The notes beneath the pieces are model-generated. The model worked only from the letters and a program-made list of their open reading frames with translations, was not told the origin of the DNA and made no database searches. Shown in pieces: positions 11,314-22,079 of a stretch of 64,000 nt of DNA; within the stretch, counting starts at the first letter, position 1, and each line of letters opens with the position of its first letter. Source of the stretch: Phorcus lineatus. Lineage: Eukaryota > Mollusca > Gastropoda > Trochida > Trochidae. The position numbers and the translations under genes were made by a program. The stretch lies in contig OV121094.1 in NCBI GenBank assembly GCA_921293015.1, positions 7,616,764 to 7,680,763 of the forward strand. The letters are read 5' to 3'.

Positions 11314-12827
11314 CGGGGGTTTTCAGGGGAGGGTCAGAAAAGAATATGCAGCTACCAGGGGAGGGTCATGAAAAAAATATGAAAGGTTAGGGAGGGTCGC
11401 TTTAAAAAAAGACAGTTATAAAACCATCCATCTTTAGCAATGGAAAGTGGGGCTGAAACATTATCATAATGCCTTATGCTGTTGGACAGAGTTTATACAA
11501 GCACTTAACAGGTGTTTGCTATATTTTGATACAACAAAGATGCATATTTGATAACTAATAGACTCTTAAAACAGGTAGTCAAATTATTGATATCTGGATG
11601 ATTATATTAATTATTCTCAATGATACAATGTTATGAAACCGTAACAATTTAGCAGATGGCTTGATTGGTGCAAATTTGTTAATGTAGCCATACTCATGGA
11701 AAAATATCTAAATGCATATTTAGAAAAATAAATTCCAATGTTAATATTCCAAAAATTGGGAACATTTGCTATATTCATACTTAAGCCTCCATACTTTTGG
11801 GTTTTACACTTTATTGTTTAAATATTATGTAACATGTAACAAATGTAACGTATGTAATTTCTGTGAAACCTAGATGTGTTTATATTATCCTTATCTTATG
11901 TACCTTCAAAATTCTATAGATTTCTTGTGCTACAAACTTCATGTAGACGTTTAAATTTGTTTTAATCAAACTCATGCACAAACAGTTTCAATGTTATGAA
12001 ATTTGATAATTTGATTCCTATAAAGTAAAGATTTTATATTTTACATTGTTTGGTCCCATACTCGGAAAGTGTTTGTGGATAGACTTTAAACCTTTTTGGT
12101 TTAAAAGAAATCATTATGTCAAGAGCTTATCTCCAAACCTGGTCCTTCCATGGTTTTATCAATTTATGAATTCACTGTTTCAAGTTTTCAGTTGAATAAT
12201 GTGGGCAAGATATGTATTTTGATGGAATGTGTTAACTAGTGCAATATCTTAGCTCTTTTTATCTCTTTTGAAATTAAATTCAATAAAGAAGTTGATCATC
12301 CATAAAAAAAATCCTTCTCTTCCTCAGTGCTAAACTATTTTGTTATTTAAAGATAAAAAAGACATTGTGATTTGAATTTTAAAAATAAATAAAAAATGAG
12401 CCTTAAAAGTAAGATAGAATTAAAGATAGAATTTACACTATGTTAAACACATGTGTGTATTATAAGCAATAGTATTCAAAACCTATTTTAATATACAGTT
12501 GATGAAAAAAAAACTCTAATAAAACTGATTTTAAAACACTATAGACCATTATCAGATATCATGTTAAACCCATCAATGGAAGGGCAAATCTGTTGGGTTT
12601 TTTAACATTATTTTAAGCTTTACTTAAAGAAGTTTTTCTTTTGGAAATATAGAAAAAAAATTGAATGTAGAACCGACCATACATTTTCAAAAGACAAATT
12701 TCAAGAACTTTCGTAGATATGATTTGGGGTGGGTCATGAAAAAAAATACGCTTAAATTGGAAGGGCCATGAAAAAAATTGCGACGAGTTGGGGAGGGCCA
12801 CATTTTTACAGCCAATCCAAAGAGAAA
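11313..12827. mobile_element. Probable inserted element interrupting copy C
   Basis: AT-rich segment without a gene. GGGAGGGTCATGAAAAAAA-like blocks occur at its left end (11,325-11,395), and related direct blocks (GGGTCATGAAAAAAAATACG, GGGGAGGGCCACATTTTTACAG) at its right end (12,730-12,805). The right edge coincides with the point where homology of pseudogene copy C to its paralogs begins. No transposase is seen. The element type is unknown, and insertion is inferred from the boundary. Confidence 0.4.
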
Positions 12828-14125
12828 ACCTTGGTCTCAATGCTAACTAAATGTAACTGTAATCTCGGCCCGATCTGCCGAGGAATGGACACTTTCAACA
12901 AAGAAGTGGAAGGTTTAAAAGTTGTGATTTCCCGGATGGACAGCAGTTTCCTTCAAAACAGTGCTTCAGCCAAGAAATCTCTTCAAAATGGTCTCAACCA
13001 ACACATCCAACGGCAGGTAGAGGCAGCCATGGCTGACTTTCATAGTGATGGGTCTTTGCCGAAAGTTCACAGTCCACATGTTAGCTTAGTGTCTAGCAGA
13101 CTTAAACAGGGACAACAGATGATGAAGAGACAGCTTAAAAGTATGAAGAAGACTCTCAGAGAAGTCACAGGAGAGAAAGAAATGTACAGAGAAGCATACT
13201 TCAATGCTGAGAGAAAGATGACTGAGACTTGTTCGCAGTGCGGTAGAGACAACACACTAATGAAAAGTGTTCTAACGCATTGTAAACGACTAACTGTTCA
13301 ATCTTATTCAGGAAACTATTTTAATTCTAAAGACACAAATACTGCACTATCAAACACGTCAGGACCTGTCCAGCAAGCACCGGCCATGAAGAAACTGCTT
13401 ATTGCTCAGGTAATGGGGAAACAGTTGATACAGCTGAATCTTCAGCAACATTTCGACCAAGTGGTCTCTTGGTGTGCCTGGTGGTTCAACAAGTTTATGT
13501 TTCATACAAAGACTAAGGAAACTTCTTATTGGAATGGCTTCCCCAGGCAGGATAACCTCAATGAACCTGGATGCCAAAGACCATAAGACTTTTAAAAAGG
13601 TATCTGTTCGATGGGGTTGGCAGTCGATGAGGGCAGAGAACTCGTGTTCATGACAACATGTACATATCCCAGTATCAGCAGGATGACCACAAGGGGAGAT
13701 AACTTCACTGTCATCCGGGACCTGACTTGACCATACAGATTCCCAATGCATATAGCTGTGAACCCCAGAGAAAGGGAAGTATATGTATGTAGGTTTAACT
13801 CTGGAATTTTCAGACTGAGTTATGATGGTAAAGTTCCCCGGAAACTTACATCTGGTGGTACGCCTGCTTTAAGTTTTCATGGGGAGGGAAATGTTTTGTA
13901 TTTTAACGATGGGAGAAGATGTCAATGCCGGATGAAGAAGTGTCAGATGTCACAACCCTCAGTGTCAAAGCTTTTACTCTCGCCTACTACAACAATACTG
14001 TGTACTATGGTGGACATGTGAATACCCATCATGTTGGAGCAGTGCAATTGGGTGAAAAAATGGTAAATACTCATCTTGTGCCATTTGCGTACACTAATGC
14101 ATTGATTATTTGTTTAATCCCATAA
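12828..14125 (+). pseudogene. Coiled-coil/propeller family, copy C pseudogene
   Basis: Homology to copies B and D starts inside the signal peptide (MLTKCNCNLG preceded by unrelated sequence). The native start, the first eight or so residues and the promoter block are missing. The coiled-coil half is open and contains the CSQC motif. The frame is lost near 13,445-13,500 and the propeller is interrupted by several frameshifts. There is an in-frame TGA near 13,727 and a 10-nt deletion near 13,916, where copy D has TCTCTGAAGA. The C-terminal end is recognisable in another frame to 14,125. The 91- and 68-residue frames here are pieces of this pseudogene. The upstream MKKIATSW start of the first frame is not original. 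Confidence 0.8.
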
Positions 14126-14151
14126 TGTTATCATACAATTTGATAATTAAG

Positions 14152-14322
14152 AAATGAATTTCATCATATGGTTGTCCACACGGTTATAACCTGTTTGAAA
14201 CTTGTAAGATAAACTTGTATAACCGGCAAGCTTGCGACGCCGGTTATACAAAAGTTTATCTTACAAGTTTCAAACAGGTTATAACCGTGTGGACAACCAT
14301 ATGATGAAATTCATTTCTTATA
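14152..14322. repeat. Near-perfect long hairpin
   Basis: An arm of about 68 bp from AAGAAATGAATTTCATC to AAGATAAACTT is mirrored by AAGTTTATCTT to GATGAAATTCATTTCTT. A further 11-bp stem GTATAACCGGC/GCCGGTTATAC sits around an 11-nt loop (AAGCTTGCGAC). It lies 25 bp past the end of pseudogene C. No coding sequence. Confidence 0.9.
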
Positions 14323-15110
14323 AATTCAAACGTTGTATTTAAAGCGAAAATGCATTCGAAATGCAATTCTATAGCTGCTTGTCGCACTGACCTACGTACC
14401 GGTTACACCAAGACGGATCTCTACCCGTATTCAGACGCATAAACAAAATAGTTCCAAAGACTCGGTAAAAATGACACTTTTTTATTCTACAAATAATACA
14501 TTTTGTGTATCAAAAAACTAACAATGATTATATTTTTGGAAAAAAGTGGAAAATGTAAAGTTTAATTTAAATAGATCAAAGTTAACAAATAACACTCGAG
14601 TATTTACACTGTCCAGAATCTAGGTGACAGTACAGCGTGTTTTGGCTAGTTCCGGCACGATATCGTATAACCTGCATTTACTGAAGGTTATTTTGTATAA
14701 CCCTCAACTTTGGGTTCATTGAAATGTATACCGATCACATGACCATGTCTGATCCAATCAGAATGCAGCATATCGTTTACATCACAAAGTCTGAATTTAT
14801 TATAGAATATCACGTGTGACTATTTGCTGAGCCCGATGAAAACGGTTCAACAATGCCATAGTCATAATTGTTTTTCACTTTATAGCTTCATGGTGTACTT
14901 TTTTAGAAATCAACATCACACAATGCATTGGTTCGAAGATGAAATTATTCCAAATGGTAAATATTGCAATGACTGCGCTGTAACAATGCTTTACTTTTCA
15001 TGTTTGTATAAACACACTGTATATTTTCTTTGAGCACTAGTTTACATAAAGCCTGAATCTTTCTATTCTTTGTTTTTATTTACATATAAAAACTTGTGCA
15101 ATGTTCAATT
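14323..15110. other. Intergenic, possible MITE remnant
   Basis: No gene seen. Positions about 14,650-14,720 carry several GTATAAC motifs like those in the adjacent hairpin, so the hairpin may be one end of a longer non-autonomous element. Weak evidence. Confidence 0.3.
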
Positions 15111-15690
15111 TTTAAGGTACTCCAATTACAGGATACATAACAAACAATGACTTGCTCCCAGGGCCCCACAAGTTTTCACTTTGACCTTTTTGAAAAACAG
15201 ATTGAACCAGGGTCGATTTAACCTGAGGTTGCATTGATTCATTAGCCTTGATGGTATTGACTACAGAAGAGGAATCTACATATAAAGTTCTCACATATGA
15301 ATTTGGAAGCTCTAAATGCTTATTCCCGCTTTTAAGAATACAAAGTTTAGCATTGTCGACGTCCCTTCTTTCTCAATACGCAAACTTGTAGCAAGATGGA
15401 GAGTTGGTGGTGTCTGCAAAATACATTGCATAAGTGTTCACAACCATGTTATACGACGACGCCACAAGATCCATCAGGTCCCGCCGCTTTCATTATGTCA
15501 TTTCAGTTTTGAAAGCTGCAATATTTTTTCTGATGCTATATCGATGTTTTCAGCATCTTTGATGTTAGAATTGTTAAGCACAGCTTCTCGCTCGCCGCTA
15601 AAGATACGCGTATCGTGTAGAAGTTTTTTCAGTTCTTCAGAAAGTCTCTGATCGTCTGTTGCTTTGGTTGGAGAAGTTTTTTGGACAGCC
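15111..15690 (-). mobile_element. LINE fragment, third copy
   Basis: Minus strand. KAAGPDGS (about 15,480-15,505) matches the KAPGPDG motif at the start of non-LTR reverse transcriptase domains. It is preceded by an amphipathic stretch (RLSEELKKLLHDTRI) and followed by LYVDSSSVVNTIKA (about 15,245-15,290), a degraded VDFSSAFNTI motif. Broken by stops. Its upstream end abuts the orphan gene fragment at 15,691. Confidence 0.65.
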
Positions 15691-15767
15691 GACACGCTAT
15701 TCAACAAAAAAGTGGAAGGTTTAAAAGTTGAGATTTCCCGGATGGACAGCAGTTTCCTTCAAAACAT
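15691..15767 (+). pseudogene. Orphan fragment of the coiled-coil/propeller family
   Basis: About 77 bp matching the segment just after the signal peptide in the intact copies: ACACGCTATTCAACAAA-like sequence, then a stretch with near identity to copy D encoding VEISRMDSSFLQN. Unrelated sequence follows on the right and LINE sequence lies on the left. It is a fifth trace of the family in the array. Confidence 0.8.
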
Positions 15768-16584
15768 ATAATTTGTCTATAGCATAGTGCATTTCAAAAT
15801 TGCCGACGTATTATTTCTCAGTGAATAATTATGATTGACACTTGAGAGCACTAGGAACTATACCAATATACTGCAAGGCATCATCTCATTTTGATGATGA
15901 GTCGCCATTAGATAAATGTTTTAAATCGTTATTGGGGGATATAGCTTGACAATGTCAACTGCTTGTTTTCTTTATGTGACCAGTGTGTAATAACATGACA
16001 AAACATTTAATAACAAAATCAGAAACGTTACAAGATAACATTTCAGTCAATCTTGAAAAGCTGGCAATGCATATGCTCTTTGTTTATGCGTTAGATTTCG
16101 TCGAAATTTTATCAGCTGTCATATGTTTCAAATTAAAAAACTTTGTCTTGTCATCAGCGAAGTAACTCAATGAGAGAGACATCTTTACTTTGCGCTCTAT
16201 GGAAATAATGAACAGACACTATATTATATATGTAGTCGCTATATATTTTTGTCAAACTATTTTCAAAATAATGAAATTTCTATCCAATGATAATTTTCGA
16301 TACCATAAAAGTTATACCAATCGAAAGCATCAGCCAAAAAATAATTCAAATAAAATATTACATGTTGAGACAATAATCTAACGCTAGCGTAAAAGAATAA
16401 ATGCTTGACTAATTTCAATTTGTATACCACGATTATCTCTCATGTTAACTCATGTTAAATGTATATTTCTATAAACTCTCAGGAATTAAAGTTGAACGAA
16501 ACAATCATCAATGTATACAGAGCATGTAAACTTCAATTGTATTCCTAAAAACAAAGTTATCAACAACAAAAAACTTTTTTTTGA
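15768..16584. other. Duplicated intergenic flank
   Basis: No gene. Contains ATAGCATAGTGCAT (about 15,780) and other stretches related to 2,230-2,940. The short open frames here are AT-rich and have no recognisable content. Confidence 0.4.
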
Positions 16585-16837
16585 ACATGAAGTCGTATGA
16601 CAGTATAATTGTCAGATGATGTTGTCGAATAAAGTGGAGTAGAGAGTTCTATTTACAGGACCAACACAGCCTTGACGTGTATTTAAAAAGTAATGTAATG
16701 CTATTCAAAAACTCGGCTGAGATATATAAGTATTCTCGGTCAGATCAACCTGACATGCAAATATCTAAAAACAAGTTTATTGCGCATATAAATCTCCAGA
16801 TCGGAGGCAGTGAGACGTTTGCTGCTGTACAGCCACC
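16585..16837 (+). promoter_or_regulatory. Conserved promoter region of copy D
   Basis: Matches the copy B upstream block. TATATAAG at 16,723-16,730 and CATATAAAT at about 16,785-16,793 occupy the same relative positions as in copy B. The start context is GCCACCATGG, a strong eukaryotic start. Confidence 0.5.
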
Positions 16838-18214
16838 ATGGAACGTTTACTATGTGCAGTGCTCTTGGTCTTAATGCTAACTAAGTGTAACTGTAATCTC
16901 GGCCCGATCAACCGAGGAGTGGACACTTTCAACAAAGAATTGGAAGTATTAAAAGTTGAGATTTCCCGGATGGACAGCAGTTTCCTTCAAAACAATGCTT
17001 TCGCCAAGAAATCTCTTCAAAATGATTTCATACAACACATTAATCGGCAGGTAAAGGAAGCCATGGCAGAGTTTCGTAGTGATGAGTCTTTGCCGAAATT
17101 ACGAAGTCCTCGTGTTGACTCAGAGTTGAGGAGACTAAAACAGGGACAACAAATGATGAAGAGACAGCTTTCTAGTATGAAGAAGAGTCTTAGAAAAGTC
17201 ACAGGGGGGAAAGAAATGTACAGAGATGAATATTTCAATGTTGAAAGAAAGATGGCTGAGACTTGTTCGCAGTGTGATAGAGACAACAAACTAGTGAAAA
17301 AAGTTCTAGAGCATTGTGAACGACTAACTGTTCAATCTAGTTCAGAAAACGATGTGATTTCTAAAGCAAGCTCAAATCTAACTTTTGTTCTCGAAAGGTT
17401 AAATTCAAAGTGTAAAGAAAAAATCAAAGACTCTTTAACCATGTCAGAACCTGTCAAGCAAACACCAATCATGAAGCACCTGTATATGATTGAGTATATG
17501 GGGGGTCACGTGAGTTCTTTAAATCTTCACAGCAACCATGTGACCAAGCACATTGCCCATGAGGATGTGATAACATCTTTATGTTTCATACTAAGACTAG
17601 GATGGATTCTTTTTGGAACGCTTTCCCCAGACAGGATAAAGTCATTGAGACTGGCTGCCAAAGACCAAAACACGCTGCGAGAAGGTGTCTGGGCGATGGG
17701 GATGGCTGTTGATGAAGGCAGAGAACTTGTGTTCATTGCAACATGGAGACCTGAAGTTGGCATTAGCAGGATGACCACAAGGGGAGATAACTTCACCGTC
17801 ATCCGGGAAGTTACTGGAGGATACAGAAAACCAGTTAATATAGCTGTGAACCCCAGACACAGGGAGGTATATGCAGGTTGCTTCAAATCAGGAATGATCA
17901 GACTGAGTTACGACGGTAAAGTTCTCCGGACACTTACTTCTAGTGGTACGCCTGCTTTAAGTTTTCATGGTGAGGGAAATGTTTTGTATTTCAACGATGG
18001 GAGATCTCTGAAGAAGATGTCCATGCTGGATGAAGTAGTGTCAGATGTCACCGTCCTTGCAGTGGAAGCTTTCACTCTTGCCTACTACAACAACACTGTG
18101 TACTATGGTGGAGGTGATTATGTTGGAGCGGTGCAGTTGGGTGAGAAGGTGGTCAATACTCAACTTGCACGATTACAGTACAGTAATGGAATGCTTTTTT
18201 GTTTAGCCCCTTGA
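16838..18214 (+). CDS. Secreted coiled-coil/six-bladed-propeller-like protein, copy D
   Basis: Longest intact member: 458 residues, no intron, unknown function. Signal peptide at residues 1-20 (MERLLCAVLLVLMLTKCNC). Charged coiled-coil region about 25-145, with LRRLKQGQQMMKRQL and a CSQC motif. A linker about 160-200 contains an NLT sequon and a Cys. The C-terminal 250 residues fall into about six repeats of roughly 40 residues. Four show a clear inner-strand/outer-strand pattern: AVDEGRELVFIAT with ISRMTTRGD; IAVNPRHREVYAG with IRLSYDGKVL; LSFHGEGNVLYFN with LKKMSM; LAYYNNTVYYGG with VGAVQLGE. The last strand (LQYSNGMLFCLAP) and the first (KHLYMIEYMGG with VSSLNL) could close the ring as one blade. 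NFT and NNT sequons fit a secreted glycoprotein. YWTD or NHL propellers are the nearest resemblance by pattern only. Confidence 0.82.
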   Translation: MERLLCAVLLVLMLTKCNCNLGPINRGVDTFNKELEVLKVEISRMDSSFLQNNAFAKKSLQNDFIQHINRQVKEAMAEFRSDESLPKLRSPRVDSELRRLKQGQQMMKRQLSSMKKSLRKVTGGKEMYRDEYFNVERKMAETCSQCDRDNKLVKKVLEHCERLTVQSSSENDVISKASSNLTFVLERLNSKCKEKIKDSLTMSEPVKQTPIMKHLYMIEYMGGHVSSLNLHSNHVTKHIAHEDVITSLCFILRLGWILFGTLSPDRIKSLRLAAKDQNTLREGVWAMGMAVDEGRELVFIATWRPEVGISRMTTRGDNFTVIREVTGGYRKPVNIAVNPRHREVYAGCFKSGMIRLSYDGKVLRTLTSSGTPALSFHGEGNVLYFNDGRSLKKMSMLDEVVSDVTVLAVEAFTLAYYNNTVYYGGGDYVGAVQLGEKVVNTQLARLQYSNGMLFCLAP

Positions 18215-18970
18215 TATAATATATTATCATAAAATTTGATGGTAAAACATGACACAGGTGTTTGATTATGAAAATTAGTTTAACAATGCCGTGGTCATGA
18301 TTATTTCATCACGACTTTTCTAACTGCACGACGTACTGTTTTAGAAATAATCATCATTGATACAAAAATCCAAAAGTTCGAAGATGAAATTATTCCAAAT
18401 GGTAAAGATTGAAATGACTGAGCTGGTTATAATTGTAGCTATCAATAACTAATAACTGACTATATAGGATTAAACAATCACTTCGTCTCTTGATGTTCTG
18501 TTCGGAATTCAACTTATGAAACAGTCGAAACTTTACATGATGAAGTATTGTGGTAATACAAACAACTACGTCTTTAATCAAAATTAGCATGAACATTTCT
18601 TGTTTTTGTGAACCTGAGATAATGATTGCGCATGTGTTCATCAAACTGTACTCTTGACTTGGTATGCATTGAAATTGTATACCTTTGCTGTATATTTGAT
18701 TACTCTTTGGATATTAAACATATTTTTGTAATACATGCTTACTTTGTTTTCGATGTTTTTAAGTAGTGTATACTTTCTTTTCAGCACTAGTTTATATAAG
18801 GCGTGAATCTCTCTATATTTTTGGTGAGATATACATCTAAAACTTGTAAATCTTCATTTTATTGTAAGTGATTTTGTTCACTGCCACACATAACGTTGGA
18901 CATTCTATTCAGCAGCGTCCGTTTCACTTAAACTCTTAAAAATTAGTTTCATCTTACAATGGGAATTAAG
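18215..18970. other. Intergenic 3' flank of copy D
   Basis: No gene. The stretch 18,380-18,480 (AGATGAAATTATTCCAAATGG, AATAACTAATAACTGA) is related to 6,290-6,400 downstream of copy B. This is the conserved 3' flank of the family. Confidence 0.4.
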
Positions 18971-18971
18971 A

Positions 18972-19095
18972 ACGCAGACACAGGCGCCAGACTCTGAATT
19001 TACAATATCATGTAAGTATATGTACATGTAGCTATATAACATAAACATTATACTTACTTGATATTGTAAATTAAGAGTCTGGCGCGTGTCCACGC
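18972..19095. repeat. Foldback hairpin
   Basis: ACACAGGCGCCAGACTCTGA and TTTACAATATCA are mirrored by TGATATTGTAAATTAAGAGTCTGGCGCGTGT-like sequence. The stem is about 42 bp with a loop of about 35 nt. Both ends carry ACGCAGACAC in direct orientation. Confidence 0.75.
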
Positions 19096-19514
19096 AGACA
19101 CCAAATTACTTTGGTTACTTTTTTTTTCTTCAAGGACACCGTTGAACTTTGACCTCTCTTCGTATTGGTACACTGACTACTTTGTTAACCAAGTGTCGCC
19201 AAATAAGGTAACAGGTTTCTAAGGGGGGAAATACATTCATTTTGAATAAAAAAAACTCTACTTAACTGGCAATTTGCCCTATAAACCAATGTGTGAAAAA
19301 AGACGAGTTTTTAACCAAATTACAAAACGATTAATTTTCATTACTAGAGGCAGGAGACATTGCAATATAAGTGCCAAATATTTGAATAAGGTAAATTGTG
19401 CACAACTGTTAAGACTATAAGTCGCAAGCCTTGCAGTGAGCGTGCTTACAACTTGCTTACAACGAACGATCTCCCCGCGATTGCTTCGAAGAGCGCACGC
19501 ATGTCAACCGTACA

Positions 19515-19795
19515 TGGGGTTTTAACGCCACATGCAAGAGTATAATCCTTACATCATGGCTGCTTCTATTATGACAGGGAGAAAGTCCACAGGACTATTG
19601 AGGCTTTGGATTGCTGTGAAACCTGCCAGCATCGGCTGAAACTGGCGAACCATGGATGGCTTTGCGCTGAAAATCAGTGTAGCATTGCACCCAAACATGA
19701 CCGCGTGCAGAACAGTTTTCTACTGCAGACAAAGTTGCCGAGCACTTAGAAGGTTCGAACCCCGGACCTCTTGGTCCGAAGCACACATACTAACT
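19515..19795 (-). mobile_element. tRNA-derived SINE, minus strand
   Basis: In reverse orientation it carries the B-box-like GGTTCGAA segment, then CTTTGTCTGCAGTAGA and GTCATGTTTGGGTGCAATGC. It ends with a TGGCGTTAAAACC tail. Same family as the copies near 30.1, 30.4, 33.2 and 51.4 kb; diverged. Confidence 0.75.
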
Positions 19796-20664
19796 CCATG
19801 AAACAAATATATTAGTCCAAAAGTTGGAACTTCCTACTGTAACATAGTTGTCATGAAACGTATGTTATAAACTGCTAATCCCATCCCCAAGTAATCCCTA
19901 AGAAATAATCCATAAGCTGTTGTCAAGTGACATTGTGTTGACAACTGAGTCTGTGGGTCTTTAAAACCCAGGTTTGTCCAAAGAAAGGAAGTTCCTTCTC
20001 GGCCGTTGTCCTGGAGAGAGTCTCAGCCATGGGACTGAGGAGTTGAGTCTCAGCCAGGACTCGGCCATGGGCTAGTGACAGCCGCAATGAGATATGTGAG
20101 GAAGGACGCGCTGGGCGTCGTGAGGGCGAGAAAGATCGACGGCCAGAGTAATATAGAGTACTTGGAAGAAATAAAAGCCAAGAAAATACACTCTCGTCCT
20201 CTGGTTGAACCTTACGAAGTGTGTGCCTGCTGCTTGTGCTACACTACATCTAGCTCAAAAGGACATCTCACTTGAGCTTTCAGCTGAATAAAAGCCTCTG
20301 CCCTTGAATAAAGTGAGGAACAGAAAAGAAAAATTTATTATTTGTTTGTTGAAAAGAAGAAAACACGGATCCCAGTACGATCCCAAAATGTGTTGAGGAC
20401 TATATTACACACTAGAGGATATGACGGAAATGCTGACATAACAATTAGGGAATTTTACACACCATATACGGATATGAATATCCAGATGTGTCAAGATGCC
20501 CTTTAATCAAACACTCAAGAATTGGACAAGGATATTGCAGTCTATTGTAAATTTCATTCAACAAAAATTCGATTAATATTTTTTTATCTTGATTCATAGT
20601 CCCAGAAATCAATATATTTCTCATATGGAATTTCCTCAGAGGGCTCAAACAAATCATAATTATT
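19796..20664. other. Intergenic, unidentified repeat-like sequence
   Basis: A 66-residue open frame at 20,075-20,275 is GC-richer than its surroundings and follows a local duplication of GAGTCTCAGCCA/GGCCATGGG. Two AATAAA hexamers follow near 20,290 and 20,310. This could be a retroelement remnant, but no domain was recognised. Confidence 0.25.
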
Positions 20665-20860
20665 GTTAGTAATAATTAGTAGATTTACCACTAGATTGAG
20701 TTTAGACAGTAATCTTGACACCTGGAAAGATCGTACAGAGAAAGAGAGAAGAATAAAAATTTATTAGCGTTATGCGTGTTCTTCTTCCCCAGTTACCTAC
20801 CTTATCTCCCATGAATTATAATCTGAACTGTCATTCTTTTTGAGTAAAAACCTACTGCAT
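20665..20860. repeat. DIRS-like left inverted terminal repeat
   Basis: Reverse complement of about 25,095-25,285 with moderate divergence. Shared blocks: TTTACCACTAGATTGAGTTT, ACAGTAATCT, AATAAAAATTTATTAGCG. Confidence 0.6.
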
Positions 20861-21046
20861 TGTTTTTAGTTCGTTTGAGTCGGTCCTTGTCACTAAGACA
20901 TCTAGAAATGGTTTTTGTTTTTTTTTCATTCTAGCTATTCTAACTCTGGTATGCTGGCTGTTGAGGGGAGCAGTTCATTCAGATCATTGTCAGGTTGTAG
21001 GATGATGAAGGGGTCGTCCACCTTCCTAAACCAACACATTGGTATG

Positions 21047-21150
21047 ACTGGGCCTTCACTTCGAGGTCAGTCATGTATATTTCAGTTAGGTTTGGGGATA
21101 CTGACCTCGGAGTGAAGGCCCTGAAGACCTCCCCAGTCACACCAAATCGA
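21047..21150. repeat. Short foldback beside the GIY-YIG fragment
   Basis: TGACTGGGCCTTCACTTCGA and GGTCAGT are mirrored by ACTGACCTCGGAGTGAAGGCC and CAGTCA, with a short spacer. Likely an internal inverted duplication. Confidence 0.5.
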
Positions 21151-21500
21151 AACTACTCAAAATCGAACAATCAAAATCTTAAGGGTGTGGTCTACAAAAT
21201 AGATTGTAACTGTGGACACTCGTACGTAGCGTATACATCTCCACCTGTTAACATCAGAATCAAGGAACATTAATCATCAACGCCATTCTGAGAACAAATC
21301 AGCCATCTGTGACCACATCCAAGCAAACCCCAATCACACAATCAACTGGGAAGATGTAACAATCTTAGCCATACACCAGACTTCACAAAACGAAAGTTAA
21401 TTGAAAGCCTTTTGATCAAACGTTACCGTTCTGAGATGAATAGAGGCCAAGGATATTACATTCCCTCTGCTTACGATGAACTCATCAATCAACCCTAGTT
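21110..21500 (+). mobile_element. GIY-YIG endonuclease fragment, Penelope-like
   Basis: Plus-strand translation gives GVVYKIDCNCGHSYVAYTS, then INIRIKEH-like residues. After a frameshift come SAICDHIQANPNHTINWEDV, KLIESLLIKRY and MNRGQGYYIPSAYDELI. This order matches the C-terminal GIY-YIG domain of Penelope-like elements, where the central motif is usually YIGET and is YVAYT here. It is not intact. It lies inside the DIRS-like element in opposite orientation, so it probably inserted there. Confidence 0.7.
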
Positions 21501-22079
21501 TCTTGTACAAACACTGCAATGTAGTCACTGAAAAAACCCACTTATAGAGGATTTGAAAATAAGGGGAGATAAATCCTCTAAGTTCATAACTTAGAAGAAA
21601 AAACCCAATAAAATCCCAAAGAATTCGTTCAATGAACTCTAAAATTCGGTAGAATTTCCGAAAATAGATCGATAAAATACCAAAATTATGTATTCGAACT
21701 TCTTTAAAATGTAAAATCACATGATTTCAGGTTGACTTTCCACCATTATCGACCGTGAAAACTCTGGAATTACGGATTTCTCACTGTTACCCTGACAATT
21801 AACGGTAAAATAGTCAGACTCTCGGTACCAATAAACCGTTCATGATTGAATTACGTAATATTTAAGAAAAACAAGCTCCATCAGTCTGACCCTCACCTCA
21901 CCTCACCTAAATTGTTAATGAGAGAGGTACTTGTGGGGAGAACAATCGATTACGTAACGAGAGTAGTAGGTTAATTCTTCCCAAAGAGTGATTCTACCAT
22001 GTCATTTTCCCACCATAACAGTAAATTTGAAGAAGTTTTAGACGTTATTTTCGGAAAAGAATGAAACCACGACCGTAGT

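Noticed and set aside
21397..21720. 107-residue minus-strand frame
   Set aside because: Antisense to the GIY-YIG fragment and AT-rich flank; no recombinase motif could be seen in it.
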